DNA from: Shewanella atlantica
GTDB lineage: Bacteria > Pseudomonadota > Gammaproteobacteria > Enterobacterales > Shewanellaceae
Direction: 5' to 3'
Assembly: GCF_003966265.1 (NCBI RefSeq)
Contig: NZ_RXNV01000002.1
Span: 310,001-374,000 of the forward strand
DNA length: 64,000 bases
In this document: in pieces, positions 30,519 through 41,960 of the stretch
How positions within the stretch are numbered: position 1 is the stretch's first letter
Layout: each line of letters starts with the position of its first letter
Notes under the pieces: model-generated
What the model saw: the letters and a program-made list of their open reading frames with translations, nothing else
Told to the model about the DNA's origin: nothing
Database searches by the model: none
Translations under genes and position numbers: made by a program

Positions 30519-31223
30519 TTAAGCAGGCCTGGTTGAGATTGACTCAATAAAAAAGTCGATGATGGCGGTAGGTGATTCAAAAGAAAACTCCCCCGGCCAA
30601 TTCTGAGTGTGAGTCAGGTCGTCAATATAGCCCCATTGAGCAACCCCCCCCAACATTGCACTATCTGCTGCTGCGATCAAATCACGTTCTGCATCACCTA
30701 AATATAAGATCTCATGAACCTGACAATTAAGTTGCTGTGCGGCGAGTAGCATTGGCGCGGTATGAGGTTTTGAAAACAGTGTACTATCGCCGCTTATTAC
30801 CGTTTTCATTCTCTGGGTGAGCGAAAGGGCATGGATCAATGGTCGCGTGTATTTCGCGGCCTTATTGGTGACAATTCCATAAGGGATCCCGCTCTGGTCC
30901 AGATAATCGAGAAGGGCTGCGACCCCATCAAACAGTTGGCAGTGATCACCGTTAACTTGGGCATAGCTATCCAGTAATCCCTGTTGAACGGCACGGTGTT
31001 GGATTTCCGATGCATCGGGAAGGGCTGCTTTAGCTAATGCCAAACTGCCATTGGATGCCACGTGGCGCATCTCTTCCAGTGAAACTGGAGGGTGAGCGAA
31101 CGATTCAAGACTCATGTTGAGCGCGGCAATAAGATCGGGGGCGGTATCGACAAGCGTTCCATCGAGGTCAAACAGTACCCCTTTTATTTCCGCTGCAATC
31201 AGCGTTTGAGTCACCACAGTCAT
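30519..31223 (-). CDS. HAD phosphatase downstream of ubiG (Gph/MupP-like)
   Basis: 234-residue HAD hydrolase with motif I LFDLDGTLVDTAPDL, motif II Thr in GIVTNKAA, motif III SKPHTAPM and motif IV YLGDAERDLIAA. Often annotated as phosphoglycolate phosphatase. In Pseudomonas the orthologous position next to ubiG is occupied by MupP, an N-acetylmuramic acid 6-phosphate phosphatase of peptidoglycan recycling; the same role is plausible but not shown by sequence alone. Its ATG follows directly on the ubiG stop (TAAATG), so the two are translationally coupled. Confidence 0.85.
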   Translation of the reverse strand: MTVVTQTLIAAEIKGVLFDLDGTLVDTAPDLIAALNMSLESFAHPPVSLEEMRHVASNGSLALAKAALPDASEIQHRAVQQGLLDSYAQVNGDHCQLFDGVAALLDYLDQSGIPYGIVTNKAAKYTRPLIHALSLTQRMKTVISGDSTLFSKPHTAPMLLAAQQLNCQVHEILYLGDAERDLIAAADSAMLGGVAQWGYIDDLTHTQNWPGEFSFESPTAIIDFFIESISTRPA

Positions 31224-31949
31224 TTAATCGATACTCTTTTTTGTCGCTATCATATAGTTAACATCGACATTATTAGTATAGGTAAATGTTTCAGTGATCG
31301 GGTTATAACTGATACCGGTAGCATTTTCACAGAATAGTTCGGCATGTTCGGCAAGTGCGATTAACTCTGATGGTTTGATGAACTTATTATGGTCGTGTGT
31401 TCCGACAGGAAGCATCTTCAACAGGTACTCGGCACCTAAAATTGTTTCTACATAAGCCCGTAGGTTTCTATTAATAGTAGAGAAGAACACATAGCCGCCT
31501 GGTTTGACCATATCGGCGCAGGCTTGAATGACAGAGCGAGGGCTGGGCACGTGCTCTAACATCTCCATACAGGTCACGATATCATAGGTCTCTTTGTGTG
31601 TTTCACGATGAGATTCTGCTGTGTCCTGTATATAGTTGATCTCTACATCCATCTCTAAAGCATGCAGACGTGCAACATCTAATGGCTCTGTGCCCATATC
31701 CAGTCCATCGACGATGGCACCAATTCTCGCCATACTTTCAGATAAGATACCGCCACCACAGCCAACATCGAGGATTCGCTTCCCAAAAACGCCACCACTG
31801 GTTTGATCGATATAGTTGAGGCGAAGCGGATTTAATTTATGTAACGGCTTAAATTCGCCTTCAGGATCCCACCAGGTTTCAGCCATTTTCTCAAATTTGG
31901 CTATTTCTTGTGGGTCGACATTGATCTCTTGCTTCACATCTTGCTGCAC
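31224..31949 (-). CDS. ubiG: Ubiquinone O-methyltransferase UbiG
   Basis: 241-residue SAM-dependent enzyme that makes both O-methylations in ubiquinone synthesis. The N-terminus [19 protein letters not shown] is typical of UbiG. The SAM-binding motif I is [13 protein letters not shown], and [13 protein letters not shown] follows. It uses a GTG start with GAGGTG spaced 6 nt upstream. First gene of a two-gene operon with the HAD phosphatase; divergent from gyrA. Confidence 0.96.
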   Translation of the reverse strand: MQQDVKQEINVDPQEIAKFEKMAETWWDPEGEFKPLHKLNPLRLNYIDQTSGGVFGKRILDVGCGGGILSESMARIGAIVDGLDMGTEPLDVARLHALEMDVEINYIQDTAESHRETHKETYDIVTCMEMLEHVPSPRSVIQACADMVKPGGYVFFSTINRNLRAYVETILGAEYLLKMLPVGTHDHNKFIKPSELIALAEHAELFCENATGISYNPITETFTYTNNVDVNYMIATKKSID

Positions 31950-32234
31950 TATATCACCTCAATAGCGATTATTTATTACTGTCATTATACCCATAGGTTC
32001 TAATAAACAAAGGAGATTCAAAAGAGATTTAAGCGATTATTTAACCAATTGATTGTTTAGCGAACATAGTTTGATATGAGTCAATTAATTATAATTTAAA
32101 TCTAAAGTTGAATAGGGTCTACCGACAATAAATAACTGTGTTAGAATGCCAAATCACGTTTTCAGGCTCAACAATTTCACCAACTCATTTCGGGTAGTGA
32201 TTTGTCGGCTAAATTTCAAGGGATCGAGCAGTTT

Positions 32235-34943
32235 ATGACTGATCTGGCTTCATCTATAACACCAATTAATATTGAAGACGAATTAAAGAATTCATATCTT
32301 GATTACGCAATGAGCGTAATCGTAGGCCGGGCATTACCTGATGTCCGTGACGGCCTAAAGCCTGTTCATCGCCGCGTTCTTTTCGCGATGAGTGAGCTTA
32401 AAAACGATTGGAACAAACCTTATAAAAAGTCGGCACGTGTTGTCGGTGACGTAATCGGTAAATATCACCCTCATGGTGACACCGCCGTTTATGACACCAT
32501 TGTACGTCTGGCCCAACCATTCTCGATGCGTTACACCCTGGTCGATGGTCAAGGTAACTTCGGTTCTGTCGATGGCGATGCCGCGGCGGCGATGCGTTAT
32601 ACCGAAATTCGTATGGACAAGGTGGCTCATCAACTGTTGGCCGATCTTGAGAAAGAGACGGTCGATTTCGTACCTAACTATGATGGTACTGAGTTCATTC
32701 CTTCTGTCCTGCCGACTCGTATTCCCACACTGCTGGTTAACGGTTCATCGGGTATTGCGGTTGGTATGGCAACGAACATTCCACCACATAACCTCAATGA
32801 AGTTGTCAGTGGTTGTCTGGCCTTAATCGAAAACCCTGATTTAACCATCGCTGACTTGATGGAATACATCCCGGGTCCGGACTTTCCGACTGCTGCACTG
32901 ATTAATGGCCGTAAAGGTATCATCGATGCCTACAACACAGGCCGTGGTCGTGCAGTCATGCGCGCCCGAGCGGTTGTAGAAACCGAAGACAATGGTCGTG
33001 AACGTATTATTGTCAACGAGATCCCTTATCAGGTTAACAAGGCGCGCTTGATCGAGAAGATTGCCGAGCTGGTTAAAGATAAGAAGATCGAAGGTATCAG
33101 TGGTCTGCGTGACGAGTCTGATAAAGACGGTATGCGCATCGTTGTTGAGATCAAGCGTGGTGAAGTGGGTGAGGTTGTTCTGAATAACCTTTATGCACAA
33201 ACCCAAATGCAGTGTTCTTTCGGTATCAACATGGTTGCACTGACCAATGGTCAGCCAAAACTATTCAATCTGAAAGAGATGCTTGAGTGCTTCATCTTAC
33301 ACCGCCGTGAAGTTGTTACACGTCGTACTGTATTTGAACTGCGTAAAGCCCGCGACAGAGCTCACATACTTGAGTCTCTGGCAATTGCACTGGCCAACAT
33401 CGACCCTATCATTGCACTGATCAAGGCATCTCCAACTCCTGCTGAAGCAAAAGTTAAGCTTATTGCTGAAGGTTGGGAGCTAGGCCATGTACAAGGCATG
33501 CTTGAAAAAGCTGGTGATGATGCGGCTCGTCCTGAGTGGTTAGAGCCTGAGTACGGTATCCGTGATGGACGCTACTACTTAACAGAGCAGCAAGCACAAG
33601 CGATTCTCGACCTACGTCTGCATAAGTTGACTGGTCTTGAACACGAGAAGATCTTAAAAGAGTATGAAGAGTTACTGGAGATCATTGCAGCGCTTCTTTA
33701 TATTCTTCGCAGTCCAGAACGTTTGATGGAAGTGATCACGGAAGAGCTTCAAGAAGTACTGGAAAACTTCGGTGACGAGCGTCGTACTGTTATCAATGCT
33801 AACGAAGTTGATATGAGCTTGGAAGATCTGATCAACGAAGAAGATGTAGTGGTGACGCTATCTCATCTTGGTTACGCTAAGTACCAGGTGCTTACAGATT
33901 ACCAAGCGCAGCGCCGTGGTGGTAAGGGTAAAGCAGCAACGAAAGTCAAAGATGAAGATTTCGTTGAGAAACTGTTGGTTGCCAACACCCACGATACGAT
34001 TCTATGTTTCTCTGACTTCGGTAAGATGTACTGGCTGAAAGTTTACCAGTTGCCGCTTGCGAGCCGTACGGCGCGTGGTCGACCAATTGTAAACATACTG
34101 CCACTATCTGAAGGCGAACGTATTACCGCTATCTTGCCGGTTCGTGAATATGCTGAAGATAAGTACATCATCATGGCAACTTCTCACGGTACAGTGAAGA
34201 AGACTGCGCTGACTGCTTACAGCAATCCACGTGCAAACGGAATCATTGCGGTTAACCTTAAAGATGGTGACCAACTCATTGGTGTCGATATTACCGATGG
34301 TAATGACGATATCATGCTCTTCTCTAACGAAGGAAAAGTCGTTAGATTTAACGAGAAGGTACGCGATTCAGAAACCGGCGAGGTTAAACTTGACCCTGAA
34401 ACCGGTGAAGAGGTCTTAGCTTTACGCCCAATGGGACGTACAGCAACCGGTGTTCGCGGTATTCGTCTCGAAGATGATCAAAAGGTTGTATCACTAATCG
34501 TTCCTAAAGATGATGGCGCAATCTTAACCGTGACCGAAAACGGTTATGGTAAGCGTACCGACCTTTCTGAGTATCCGGCTAAGAGCCGTGCTACTAAAGG
34601 TGTGGTTTCAATCAAGGTCAGCGAGCGTAACGGAGCCGTAGTCGGTGCCGTTCAGGTCGGTGAAAATGATGAAATCATGCTGATCAGTGACAAAGGTACC
34701 TTAGTACGTACTCCTGCGACGGGTGTTTCGAGCATTGGACGTAACACGCAAGGTGTAACGATTATTCGTACTGCAGAAGAGGAAAAGGTCGTCGGTCTGC
34801 AACGAATCGATGAAATTCAGGATGATGAGGTTGAGCTAGATGAAGAGGGTAACCCAATCATCAGCGAAGCTACTGATACTGAAACTCCATCGGGTGAAGC
34901 TCCAGCAGCAGAAGATACGTCGGAAGCTGAACCTGCAGAGTAA
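32235..34943 (+). CDS. gyrA: DNA gyrase subunit A
   Basis: 902-residue DNA-cleaving subunit of gyrase. The start at ATG 32235 gives the usual N-terminus ([20 protein letters not shown]), colinear with E. coli GyrA; an in-frame TTG 11 codons upstream is ignored. The catalytic Tyr122 is in [11 protein letters not shown]. The GyrA box QRRGGKG marks it as gyrase rather than topoisomerase IV, and the C-terminal beta-pinwheel ends in an acidic tail. Position 83 of the quinolone-resistance region is Thr ([10 protein letters not shown]) and position 87 is Asp. Thr83 is wild type in Pseudomonas aeruginosa, so it is not evidence of resistance here. Confidence 0.98.
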   Translation: MTDLASSITPINIEDELKNSYLDYAMSVIVGRALPDVRDGLKPVHRRVLFAMSELKNDWNKPYKKSARVVGDVIGKYHPHGDTAVYDTIVRLAQPFSMRYTLVDGQGNFGSVDGDAAAAMRYTEIRMDKVAHQLLADLEKETVDFVPNYDGTEFIPSVLPTRIPTLLVNGSSGIAVGMATNIPPHNLNEVVSGCLALIENPDLTIADLMEYIPGPDFPTAALINGRKGIIDAYNTGRGRAVMRARAVVETEDNGRERIIVNEIPYQVNKARLIEKIAELVKDKKIEGISGLRDESDKDGMRIVVEIKRGEVGEVVLNNLYAQTQMQCSFGINMVALTNGQPKLFNLKEMLECFILHRREVVTRRTVFELRKARDRAHILESLAIALANIDPIIALIKASPTPAEAKVKLIAEGWELGHVQGMLEKAGDDAARPEWLEPEYGIRDGRYYLTEQQAQAILDLRLHKLTGLEHEKILKEYEELLEIIAALLYILRSPERLMEVITEELQEVLENFGDERRTVINANEVDMSLEDLINEEDVVVTLSHLGYAKYQVLTDYQAQRRGGKGKAATKVKDEDFVEKLLVANTHDTILCFSDFGKMYWLKVYQLPLASRTARGRPIVNILPLSEGERITAILPVREYAEDKYIIMATSHGTVKKTALTAYSNPRANGIIAVNLKDGDQLIGVDITDGNDDIMLFSNEGKVVRFNEKVRDSETGEVKLDPETGEEVLALRPMGRTATGVRGIRLEDDQKVVSLIVPKDDGAILTVTENGYGKRTDLSEYPAKSRATKGVVSIKVSERNGAVVGAVQVGENDEIMLISDKGTLVRTPATGVSSIGRNTQGVTIIRTAEEEKVVGLQRIDEIQDDEVELDEEGNPIISEATDTETPSGEAPAAEDTSEAEPAE

Positions 34944-34970
34944 TAGCTACTCATTAAGCTAATATGATTT

Positions 34971-35000
34971 AACGGGCGTCCATCTGGACGCCCGTTTTGT
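34971..35000 (+). terminator. Terminator of gyrA
   Basis: Perfect 12-bp stem aacgggcgtcca / tggacgcccgtt with a 2-nt loop (opening to a tetraloop), followed by ttttgtttt. It begins 27 nt after the gyrA stop. Confidence 0.92.
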
Positions 35001-35123
35001 TTTATTCTTTGAAAAGATTGATTTATTAAAAATATTCTAGGTAACTTGTCATTTCCTATGACAATATGGGTAGCTAAACAAAAACGAGTCAACAGCATTA
35101 AGAATGGTGAAGGAGAGAGAAGA

Positions 35124-36218
35124 GTGAGCACGACATATAATTTCTGTGCAGGTCCGGCTATGTTACCCCAACCCGTAATGAGCAAGGCTCAGGCTGAACT
35201 GCTCGACTGGAACGGTCTGGGCACATCGGTAATGGAGATAAGCCATCGCAGTAAAGAGTTTATTGCCTTAACCGATCAAGCCGAAACCGACTTACGTGAA
35301 TTGATGTCAATTCCAGATAATTATCATGTGTTATTTATGCATGGAGGCGGTCGGGGTCAGTTTTCAGCTGTTGTGAATAATTTTCTCGGCGAAAATGGAA
35401 AAGCGCTCTATCTTGTCAATGGTAGTTGGTCTAAATCTGCAGTAGATGAAGCCAGAAAGCTCACCAGTGAAGCGCAGATTGATACCTTAGAACTGCTCGT
35501 GAATGATAATGGTATCAGCTCTGTGAGCATGCCTGAGTTGGTGGGTGAGGCAACAGATTACCGCTACCTGCATTACTGTCCCAATGAGACAGTTGATGGC
35601 ATCGAAATTTTTGAAGACATCAACAGTCCCTGGCCCATCGTGGCCGATATGTCTTCCAATATCATGTCACGTGAGATCGATGTGAGTAAGTTTGGTTTGA
35701 TCTATGCCGGTGCTCAGAAGAACATAGGGCCATCGGGCTTAAGCATAGTTATCGTTCGAGATGACATGCTGGAACTACCTAGTCTGCCTCAATCATCGAT
35801 CATGGATTATCGATTAGCCGTCAAGCATGGTTCTATGTATAACACGCCACCGACTTTTGCGTGGTACTTAGCTGCCGAAGTGTTTAAATGGTTAAAAGCC
35901 TGTGGTGGCGTAGCCGCAATGGCACGGACAAATGCCAAAAAAGCCAAGCTTCTTTATGATTTTATCGATGGCTCCGATTTTTATAACAATAGGGTTTCCG
36001 CACAGAACCGCTCTTTGATGAATGTGATATTTTATCTACAAAATGAAGAGAACAATGCTGACTTCCTCGCCGAAGCGAGTCGTGCAGGCTTAGTGGCGCT
36101 AAAAGGCCATCGAAGCGTCGGCGGCATGCGGGCGAGTATCTATAATGCTATGCCAATAGAAGGGGTAGAGCAGTTGGTTGAGTTTATGAAGGGGTTTGCT
36201 GCTAAAAAGCAGGCTTAA
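35124..36218 (+). CDS. serC: Phosphoserine aminotransferase
   Basis: 364-residue PLP enzyme making 3-phosphoserine (serine pathway) and 4-phosphohydroxythreonine (PLP pathway). Starts with the family hallmark [21 protein letters not shown] binds cofactor phosphate and the PLP Lys is in [17 protein letters not shown] at 35124 is the start because AAGGAG (35110-35115) lies 8 nt upstream and the product matches SerC length (362 aa in E. coli). The open frame further upstream has no homologous sequence. Confidence 0.96.
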   Translation: MSTTYNFCAGPAMLPQPVMSKAQAELLDWNGLGTSVMEISHRSKEFIALTDQAETDLRELMSIPDNYHVLFMHGGGRGQFSAVVNNFLGENGKALYLVNGSWSKSAVDEARKLTSEAQIDTLELLVNDNGISSVSMPELVGEATDYRYLHYCPNETVDGIEIFEDINSPWPIVADMSSNIMSREIDVSKFGLIYAGAQKNIGPSGLSIVIVRDDMLELPSLPQSSIMDYRLAVKHGSMYNTPPTFAWYLAAEVFKWLKACGGVAAMARTNAKKAKLLYDFIDGSDFYNNRVSAQNRSLMNVIFYLQNEENNADFLAEASRAGLVALKGHRSVGGMRASIYNAMPIEGVEQLVEFMKGFAAKKQA

Positions 36219-36228
36219 TTGCGAAGAA

Positions 36229-36256
36229 AGTTCCTAGAACCTAGGTTCTAGGAACT
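36229..36256. terminator. 28-bp perfect palindrome between convergent serC and aminotransferase genes
   Basis: A fully self-complementary 28-mer built on agttcctagaacc and its reverse complement, with CTAG three times. No T run follows. It probably acts as a bidirectional end-of-transcript hairpin or cruciform. Related CTAG-bearing arms occur at 18842-18872. Confidence 0.65.
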
Positions 36257-36266
36257 CGAATCTCAA

Positions 36267-37472
36267 TTATATTACCTTCGCTATAGATTCTGCCAGGTAA
36301 TCAACATTTCCATGTCCAATACCTGCAATACTGATCCGGCTTGAATCTACCATATAGATACTGTGCTCTCGTTGTAGCTGTTCAACTTGCTGCGGATCTA
36401 TACCAAGGAAGGAGAACATACCTTTCTGCTCGGCGATAAAGTCGAAGTTACGTGTAACGCCTTTCTCTTTAAGCTTCTCTACCAACATAGAACGATTGCC
36501 GTTAATGCGGTCACGCATAATTTTAAGTTCGGCTAACCACTCTTGCTTAAGCTCATCAGATCCCAAAATGGTCTCGACAATGGCGGCACCATGAGCCGGT
36601 GGCATAGAGTAGATGCAGCGTACGACATAGAGTAAAACAGAAAAGGCGACATTAGCCGATACTGCATCTTTACCCACGATAGAGCAGGCACCGATACGCT
36701 CACGGTACAAACCGAAATTCTTTGAGCATGAGCTGCATAAGATCATGTTATCAACTGTGGCCGCCATTTTACGTACGCCATAAGCATCTTCATCGACACC
36801 ATCACCGAAACCTTGATATGCCATGTCGATGAGCGGAGTAAAGCCTTGTACTTTGGTTAGTTCGATGATCTCGTCCCATTGGCTCTGGTTCAGATCCATG
36901 CCACTTGGGTTATGACAGCAGGCATGTAAAAGTACTACATCGTCGGGGCCTACGCTTGCAAGGGCGGCCTTCATCTCATTAAATCTAAGCGATTTTGTAT
37001 CATAGTCGTAGTAAGGGTAGGTTTTTACAGTAATGCCGGCCGCTTCGAACAGGCCGGTATGATTCGCCCAGGTAGGGTCGCTGACCCAAATCACCGCCTC
37101 TCCACTCTTAGTTACAGAACTGGCACGCTTGATGAAGTCTGCAGCAACACGCAGAGCACCGGTTCCACCTGGGGTCGAAACGGTGCGAACACGGTTGGCC
37201 AATATAGCGGGATTATCTATGCCAAATGCAAGCTCACCAAGAAGTTGGTTGAAGTCGGCAGAACCTGTAGGTCCGATGTAAACTTTTGTTTCCTCGGTGT
37301 CTATTCGATGCTGCTCTGCCTTTTTAACACAAGTTAAAATAGGAGTATGGCCCGCTTCATCTTTATAAACCCCCACACCCAGATCGACCTTGTTCGCATG
37401 TGTATCTTCACGATACTTTGTCATTAGTCCTAAGATAGGGTCAGAAGGCATAGCGGTTAGTTTATCGAACAT
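36267..37472 (-). CDS. Aspartate/aromatic aminotransferase (AspC/TyrB family)
   Basis: 401-residue subgroup I alpha PLP aminotransferase that interconverts aspartate or aromatic amino acids with their 2-oxo acids. The PLP-binding Lys is in SSCSKNFGLYRERIGA; CCHNPSGMDL holds the conserved Asn/Pro and the substrate-binding Arg is near the C-terminus (VDSSRISIAGI). AspC and TyrB cannot be separated by eye. Its place beside serC and aroA fits amino-acid supply. It ends at the palindrome shared with serC. Confidence 0.93.
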   Translation of the reverse strand: MFDKLTAMPSDPILGLMTKYREDTHANKVDLGVGVYKDEAGHTPILTCVKKAEQHRIDTEETKVYIGPTGSADFNQLLGELAFGIDNPAILANRVRTVSTPGGTGALRVAADFIKRASSVTKSGEAVIWVSDPTWANHTGLFEAAGITVKTYPYYDYDTKSLRFNEMKAALASVGPDDVVLLHACCHNPSGMDLNQSQWDEIIELTKVQGFTPLIDMAYQGFGDGVDEDAYGVRKMAATVDNMILCSSCSKNFGLYRERIGACSIVGKDAVSANVAFSVLLYVVRCIYSMPPAHGAAIVETILGSDELKQEWLAELKIMRDRINGNRSMLVEKLKEKGVTRNFDFIAEQKGMFSFLGIDPQQVEQLQREHSIYMVDSSRISIAGIGHGNVDYLAESIAKVI

Positions 37473-37922
37473 AGCTCAATCACCTTTATATTTTTGTCGG
37501 CAAGTCTGCCTTTATTTAATTGACTTTAGAGTAACGTAAATAATGCTGTTTGTAATAGTTATTCATGATAATTAGCACAAGCCCTGATATGGCATTAAAT
37601 AGTTCCACTGCTCGATTTTGTATTCGGTTTAATACAATAAAACTGTCTAACTCAGGCGTATATGGCTTAAGTTAATTGAGGATTTGAGCTGTTAAAGGGT
37701 AAAAAGCGATTAAAACCTTAGAAAGCGTATAAAGTGTTGCAGTTACTACTTGAATCTAGCGCCTGCAATCGGTAACTTTATATGTACGAAGTTCAAACAC
37801 CAGTGAGTCGGATAACCATTTTGTCGTGGTGGTTGTTAGTGCAGTCTGCACTGTCCGGTTTACATGAACATCTATTGCTAACCTGTGGGTTGTTTGTCCC
37901 GCGATGATAAAGAAGTATTTTA
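37473..37922. other. Divergent promoter region between the aminotransferase and aroA; no gene seen
   Basis: 450 nt. The first 250 nt are AT-rich with several TATAAT-like hexamers on both strands. A 15-bp dyad agtgcag-t-ctgcact lies at 37838-37852, about 70 nt before aroA, and could be an operator. A 42-codon ORF starting at 37782 has no ribosome-binding site. Confidence 0.45.
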
Positions 37923-39203
37923 ATGAAGCAGCTACGTCTTGAGCCAATCAACAAGGTTCAGGGGACCATCAATATCCCTGGATCGAAAAGTATCTCTAAC
38001 CGCGCGCTTTTGCTTGCTACACTAGCGAAAGGCACCACGACACTGACTAATTTACTCGACTCCGATGATATCCGTTACATGTTGGCGTCATTAGAACAGC
38101 TTGGCGTAAATTATCGTCTATCAGATAACAATACTGTTTGTGAGCTTGAGGGAGTAGGGGCGCCACTTAATAGTGAGCAGGCTCAAACCCTTTTCCTCGG
38201 TAATGCAGGTACTGCAATGCGCCCCCTGTGTGCAGCATTAACGCTGGGTCACGGCGAGTTCACCTTAACGGGTGAGCCGAGAATGGAAGAACGGCCGATT
38301 GGCGATCTCGTCGATGCATTGAGACAGCTTGGGGCCAATGTTACTTACCTTAAGAATGATGGCTTCCCGCCTTTAACCATAAATGCAACCGGACTGGATG
38401 CGGGTGAAGTTGAGATAGCCGGTGATCTGTCCAGCCAGTTCTTAACCGCATTGCTGATGGTAGCGCCACTGGCAAGCGGCGACGTTAATATCAAGATAAA
38501 AGGGGAGTTGGTCTCTAAGCCCTACATCGATATCACTATTGCCTTGATGGCTCAGTTTGGTGTGCAAGTCATTAACCACAAATATGAACGCTTTGAGATA
38601 AAAGCAGGTCAAGCCTATGTCTCACCGGGTAAGGTCCTGGTTGAAGGGGATGCTTCATCGGCCTCTTACTTTTTAGCAGCTGGTGCAATTAAAGGTGGTG
38701 AAATAAAAGTCACCGGTGTTGGGCGCAAGAGTATTCAAGGCGATGTGAAGTTTGCCGATGTCTTGGAACAGATGGGCGCCGATATCGAGTGGGGTGATGA
38801 CTACATCATTTCGCGGGGCTCGACACTCAAGGCTGTTGATCTCGATATGAACCATATTCCTGATGCAGCCATGACCATAGCAACGGCCGCTCTGTTTGCG
38901 ACAGGCACCACCCATATTCGTAACATCTACAATTGGCGCATAAAAGAGACCGACAGACTCGCGGCTATGGCAACTGAACTTCGAAAGGTCGGTGCGATTG
39001 TCGATGAGGGCCATGATTATATCAGTGTGACTCCACCAGCTAAGCCACACACAGCAGACATCGATACCTATAATGATCATCGAATGGCGATGTGCTTCTC
39101 TATGCTGGCGTTTGCAGATTGTGGCATCACGATTAATGACCCTGATTGCACCTCTAAAACTTTCCCGGATTATTTCAAACAGTTCGCTGCATTAGCGCAA
39201 TAG
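37923..39203 (+). CDS. aroA: 3-phosphoshikimate 1-carboxyvinyltransferase (EPSP synthase)
   Basis: 426-residue shikimate-pathway enzyme joining phosphoenolpyruvate to shikimate 3-phosphate. N-terminal [15 protein letters not shown] binds substrate; [17 protein letters not shown] is the glyphosate-sensitive class I signature with Gly and Pro at the usual sites. [16 protein letters not shown] and the late [14 protein letters not shown] are further class I hallmarks. Length equals E. coli AroA (427 aa). Monocistronic here, with a terminator before cmk; in E. coli serC and aroA form one operon, while here an aminotransferase gene on the opposite strand separates them. Confidence 0.97.
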   Translation: MKQLRLEPINKVQGTINIPGSKSISNRALLLATLAKGTTTLTNLLDSDDIRYMLASLEQLGVNYRLSDNNTVCELEGVGAPLNSEQAQTLFLGNAGTAMRPLCAALTLGHGEFTLTGEPRMEERPIGDLVDALRQLGANVTYLKNDGFPPLTINATGLDAGEVEIAGDLSSQFLTALLMVAPLASGDVNIKIKGELVSKPYIDITIALMAQFGVQVINHKYERFEIKAGQAYVSPGKVLVEGDASSASYFLAAGAIKGGEIKVTGVGRKSIQGDVKFADVLEQMGADIEWGDDYIISRGSTLKAVDLDMNHIPDAAMTIATAALFATGTTHIRNIYNWRIKETDRLAAMATELRKVGAIVDEGHDYISVTPPAKPHTADIDTYNDHRMAMCFSMLAFADCGITINDPDCTSKTFPDYFKQFAALAQ

Positions 39204-39218
39204 AGACATCTCGATAGG

Positions 39219-39243
39219 AAAGGGCCGATTGCGGCCCTTTTTT
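39219..39243 (+). terminator. Terminator of aroA
   Basis: 9-bp stem aaagggccg / cggcccttt with a 4-nt loop, followed by T run and 15 nt past the stop. Confidence 0.92.
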
Positions 39244-39373
39244 GTGCGTCAAACTATGTTACAAAATTTAAGTGAGAAGTTTTTACCGCTTTCTCTATCT
39301 AGTTGGTTTATAATACGCGCGCTCATTTTTCGGTGAAATCATTGTGACCTATCTCATTTTTCAAAGGTGTCAT

Positions 39374-39502
39374 ATGACTAACCCATTAAAAATCTTAGGG
39401 AAATGGATTTTACTGTGGAGAAATATATGTCTGAACGGGCTCCTGTTGTCACTATTGACGGCCCAAGCGGTGCGGGAAAAGGTACAATCAGCCAGTTATT
39501 AG
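39374..39502 (+). CDS. Possible upstream ORF overlapping the cmk start
   Basis: ATG with a Shine-Dalgarno (aaaggtg, 4-nt spacing) opens a 42-codon frame ([15 protein letters not shown]...) that runs out of frame through the cmk start and ends 76 nt inside cmk. It could reduce cmk translation. No homology is recognised, and it may be chance. Confidence 0.25.
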   Translation: MTNPLKILGKWILLWRNICLNGLLLSLLTAQAVREKVQSASY

Positions 39503-40119
39503 CCGAGCGTTTAGGTTGGAAATTACTGGACAGCGGCGCAATTTACCGAGTTTTGGCTTTAGCTGCAATCCATCACAACGTTGAGCTTGATAACGAAGAT
39601 TCACTCAGCTTGCTTGCCGCGCATCTCGATGTGCAGTTCATCACAGGCAATGCCGTACACGGCATTAAGGTTGTTCTTGAAGGCGAAGATGTTTCAACTG
39701 ATATCCGCTCTCAAGAGTGTTCAAATGCCGCCTCTAAAGTTGCTGCTTATCCACGTGTAAGGGAAGCTTTGTTACGTCGTCAACGTGCATTTAGCGAAGC
39801 GCCTGGTTTAATTGCCGATGGTCGCGACATGGGAACAGTTGTTTTCCCCAATACCCCTGCTAAAATTTATTTGACCGCATCGGCGGAAGAAAGGGCGCAA
39901 AGACGCTATAATCAGTTGCAGGACAATGGCTTCGATGTTAATATCGACCGGCTTTTGTCCGAGATAAAAGAACGTGACGACCGCGATACTAATCGCAGTG
40001 TTGCTCCTTTGGTACCAGCCGAGGATGCTTTGATAATCGACACGTCTGGAATCGGGATTGAAGAAGTGCTCGATATTGCTTTGACGCACATACAAACTAA
40101 ATTATCTAGTGTGAGCTAA
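39427..40119 (+). CDS. cmk: Cytidylate kinase
   Basis: 230-residue kinase that phosphorylates CMP and dCMP. The P-loop is [27 protein letters not shown] and [13 protein letters not shown] are CMP-binding and family motifs. The lid contains [11 protein letters not shown] and ERDDRDTNR. The ATG at 39427 is preceded by GGAG with 6-nt spacing and gives the normal N-terminus; an in-frame ATG 24 nt upstream is less suitable. First gene of the conserved cmk-rpsA-ihfB-lapA-lapB-pyrF string. Confidence 0.96.
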   Translation: MSERAPVVTIDGPSGAGKGTISQLLAERLGWKLLDSGAIYRVLALAAIHHNVELDNEDSLSLLAAHLDVQFITGNAVHGIKVVLEGEDVSTDIRSQECSNAASKVAAYPRVREALLRRQRAFSEAPGLIADGRDMGTVVFPNTPAKIYLTASAEERAQRRYNQLQDNGFDVNIDRLLSEIKERDDRDTNRSVAPLVPAEDALIIDTSGIGIEEVLDIALTHIQTKLSSVS

Positions 40120-40221
40120 TTTCGGCTTACGCTTTACCATTCGCAACATGGATGATGCGGATTATTATACTGACTCCACGTCCAGGATGAGCCGTGGTTT
40201 ATTAAAGAAAGTAACTTAAAC
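40120..40221 (+). promoter_or_regulatory. rpsA leader (likely S1 autoregulation region)
   Basis: 102-nt spacer between cmk and rpsA with only a weak Shine-Dalgarno before the rpsA ATG (aaagaaagtaac). In enterobacteria the rpsA leader folds into hairpins and is the target of S1 autogenous control; a similar role is likely here but the fold was not verified. Confidence 0.4.
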
Positions 40222-41889
40222 ATGACTGAATCTTTTGCTGATCTATTTGAACAATCCCTTAATGAACTTGAGTTCCGTCCTGGTTCTATCGTAACTGGTG
40301 TAGTTGTACGCATCGAGAACGGTACTGTACTAGTTGACGCTGGCCTTAAGTCAGAAAGCCCAATCCCAGCTGAGCAGTTCAAAAACGCTCAAGGCGAACT
40401 AGAAATCGCTGTTGGTGATTCTGTTGACGTAGCGCTTGACTCTGTTGAAGATGGCTTCGGTGAGACTCAACTGTCTCGCGAAAAAGCTAAGCGTCACGAA
40501 GCTTGGATCGTTCTAGAAAAAGCGTACGAAGATGCTGAAACTGTAATCGGTGTCATCAATGGTAAGGTTAAGGGCGGTTTCACTGTTGAATTAAACGGTA
40601 TCCGTGCATTCCTACCTGGTTCTCTAGTTGACGTTCGCCCAGTTCGCGATACTGCTCACCTAGAAAACAAAGATCTAGAATTCAAAGTTATCAAGTTAGA
40701 CCAGAAGCGCAACAACGTTGTTGTTTCTCGTCGTGCTGTTATCGAATCTGAAAGCAGTGCAGAGCGTGATGCTCTTCTTGAGAACCTACAAGAAGGTCAA
40801 TCAGTTAAGGGTATCGTTAAGAACCTAACTGACTACGGTGCATTCGTAGACCTAGGTGGCGTTGACGGCCTACTACATATCACTGATATGGCGTGGAAGC
40901 GTGTTAAGCACCCATCTGAAATCGTAAACGTTGGTGATGAAATCAATGTTAAAGTTCTTAAGTACGATCGTGAGCGCACTCGTGTTTCACTAGGTCTTAA
41001 GCAACTTGGCGAAGATCCATGGTTAGAAATCAGCAAGCGCTACCCAGAAAACACACGTTTGACTGGTCGCGTTACTAACCTAACTGACTACGGTTGTTTC
41101 GTTGAAATCGAAGAAGGCGTTGAAGGTCTTGTTCACGTTTCTGAAATGGATTGGACTAACAAGAACATCCACCCATCTAAAGTTGTTAACTTAGGTGACG
41201 AAGTTGAAGTTCTAGTTCTAGACATTGACGAAGAGCGTCGTCGTATTTCTCTTGGTCTTAAGCAGTGTAAAGTTAACCCATGGGATGACTTCGCAGAGCG
41301 TTTCCAGAAAGGCGACAAAGTTTCTGGTAAGATCAAGTCAATCACTGACTTCGGTATCTTCATCGGTCTTGACGGTGGCATCGATGGTCTGGTTCACCTA
41401 TCTGACATTTCTTGGAATGGTACTGGCGAAGAAGCCGTTGCTGAATACAAGAAAGGCGACGAGATCAACGCAGTTGTTCTTTCAGTTGACCCAGAGCGTG
41501 AGCGTATCAGCCTAGGTGTTAAGCAAACTGAAGACGACCCATTCAATGCTTATCTTGCAGATAAGAAGAAAGGTGTTGTTGTTAACGGTACAGTAACTGC
41601 GGTAGACGCTAAAGGCGTAACTATTGAACTAGCTGAGACTGTTGAAGGTTACTTACGTGTATCTGATATCTCTCGTGAGCGTATCGAAGATGCATCTACA
41701 GTTTACTCTGTAGGCGACGCTGTTGAATCTAAGTTCATGGGTGTTGACCGTAAGAACCGTACTATCAGCCTATCTATCCGTGCGAAAGATGAAGCTGAAG
41801 AGAAAGAAGCAATGGCTAGCTTGAACAAGCAAGAAGACGCTGTGATGAGCAGTGCTATGGCTGAAGCGTTCAAAGCGGCTCGCAAGTAA
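40222..41889 (+). CDS. rpsA: 30S ribosomal protein S1
   Basis: 555-residue mRNA-binding ribosomal protein with six S1 OB-fold repeats. Repeat signatures include [23 protein letters not shown], given here as its core [15 protein letters not shown], then [21 protein letters not shown] (core [15 protein letters not shown]) and [21 protein letters not shown] (core [14 protein letters not shown]). The first two repeats bind the ribosome and S2. Codon choice is strongly biased compared with neighbours, as expected of a highly expressed gene. Length matches E. coli S1 (557 aa). Confidence 0.98.
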   Translation: MTESFADLFEQSLNELEFRPGSIVTGVVVRIENGTVLVDAGLKSESPIPAEQFKNAQGELEIAVGDSVDVALDSVEDGFGETQLSREKAKRHEAWIVLEKAYEDAETVIGVINGKVKGGFTVELNGIRAFLPGSLVDVRPVRDTAHLENKDLEFKVIKLDQKRNNVVVSRRAVIESESSAERDALLENLQEGQSVKGIVKNLTDYGAFVDLGGVDGLLHITDMAWKRVKHPSEIVNVGDEINVKVLKYDRERTRVSLGLKQLGEDPWLEISKRYPENTRLTGRVTNLTDYGCFVEIEEGVEGLVHVSEMDWTNKNIHPSKVVNLGDEVEVLVLDIDEERRRISLGLKQCKVNPWDDFAERFQKGDKVSGKIKSITDFGIFIGLDGGIDGLVHLSDISWNGTGEEAVAEYKKGDEINAVVLSVDPERERISLGVKQTEDDPFNAYLADKKKGVVVNGTVTAVDAKGVTIELAETVEGYLRVSDISRERIEDASTVYSVGDAVESKFMGVDRKNRTISLSIRAKDEAEEKEAMASLNKQEDAVMSSAMAEAFKAARK

Positions 41890-41960
41890 TCGCCTGAAGT
41901 TCTGGGGTGCTTGCACCCCTGTTAGGTGACTGTGTTTGGCTTGATAATAGAGGGTATAGG

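Noticed and set aside
37782..37910. 42-codon ORF before aroA
   Set aside because: No Shine-Dalgarno and no conserved features; more likely part of the aroA leader.
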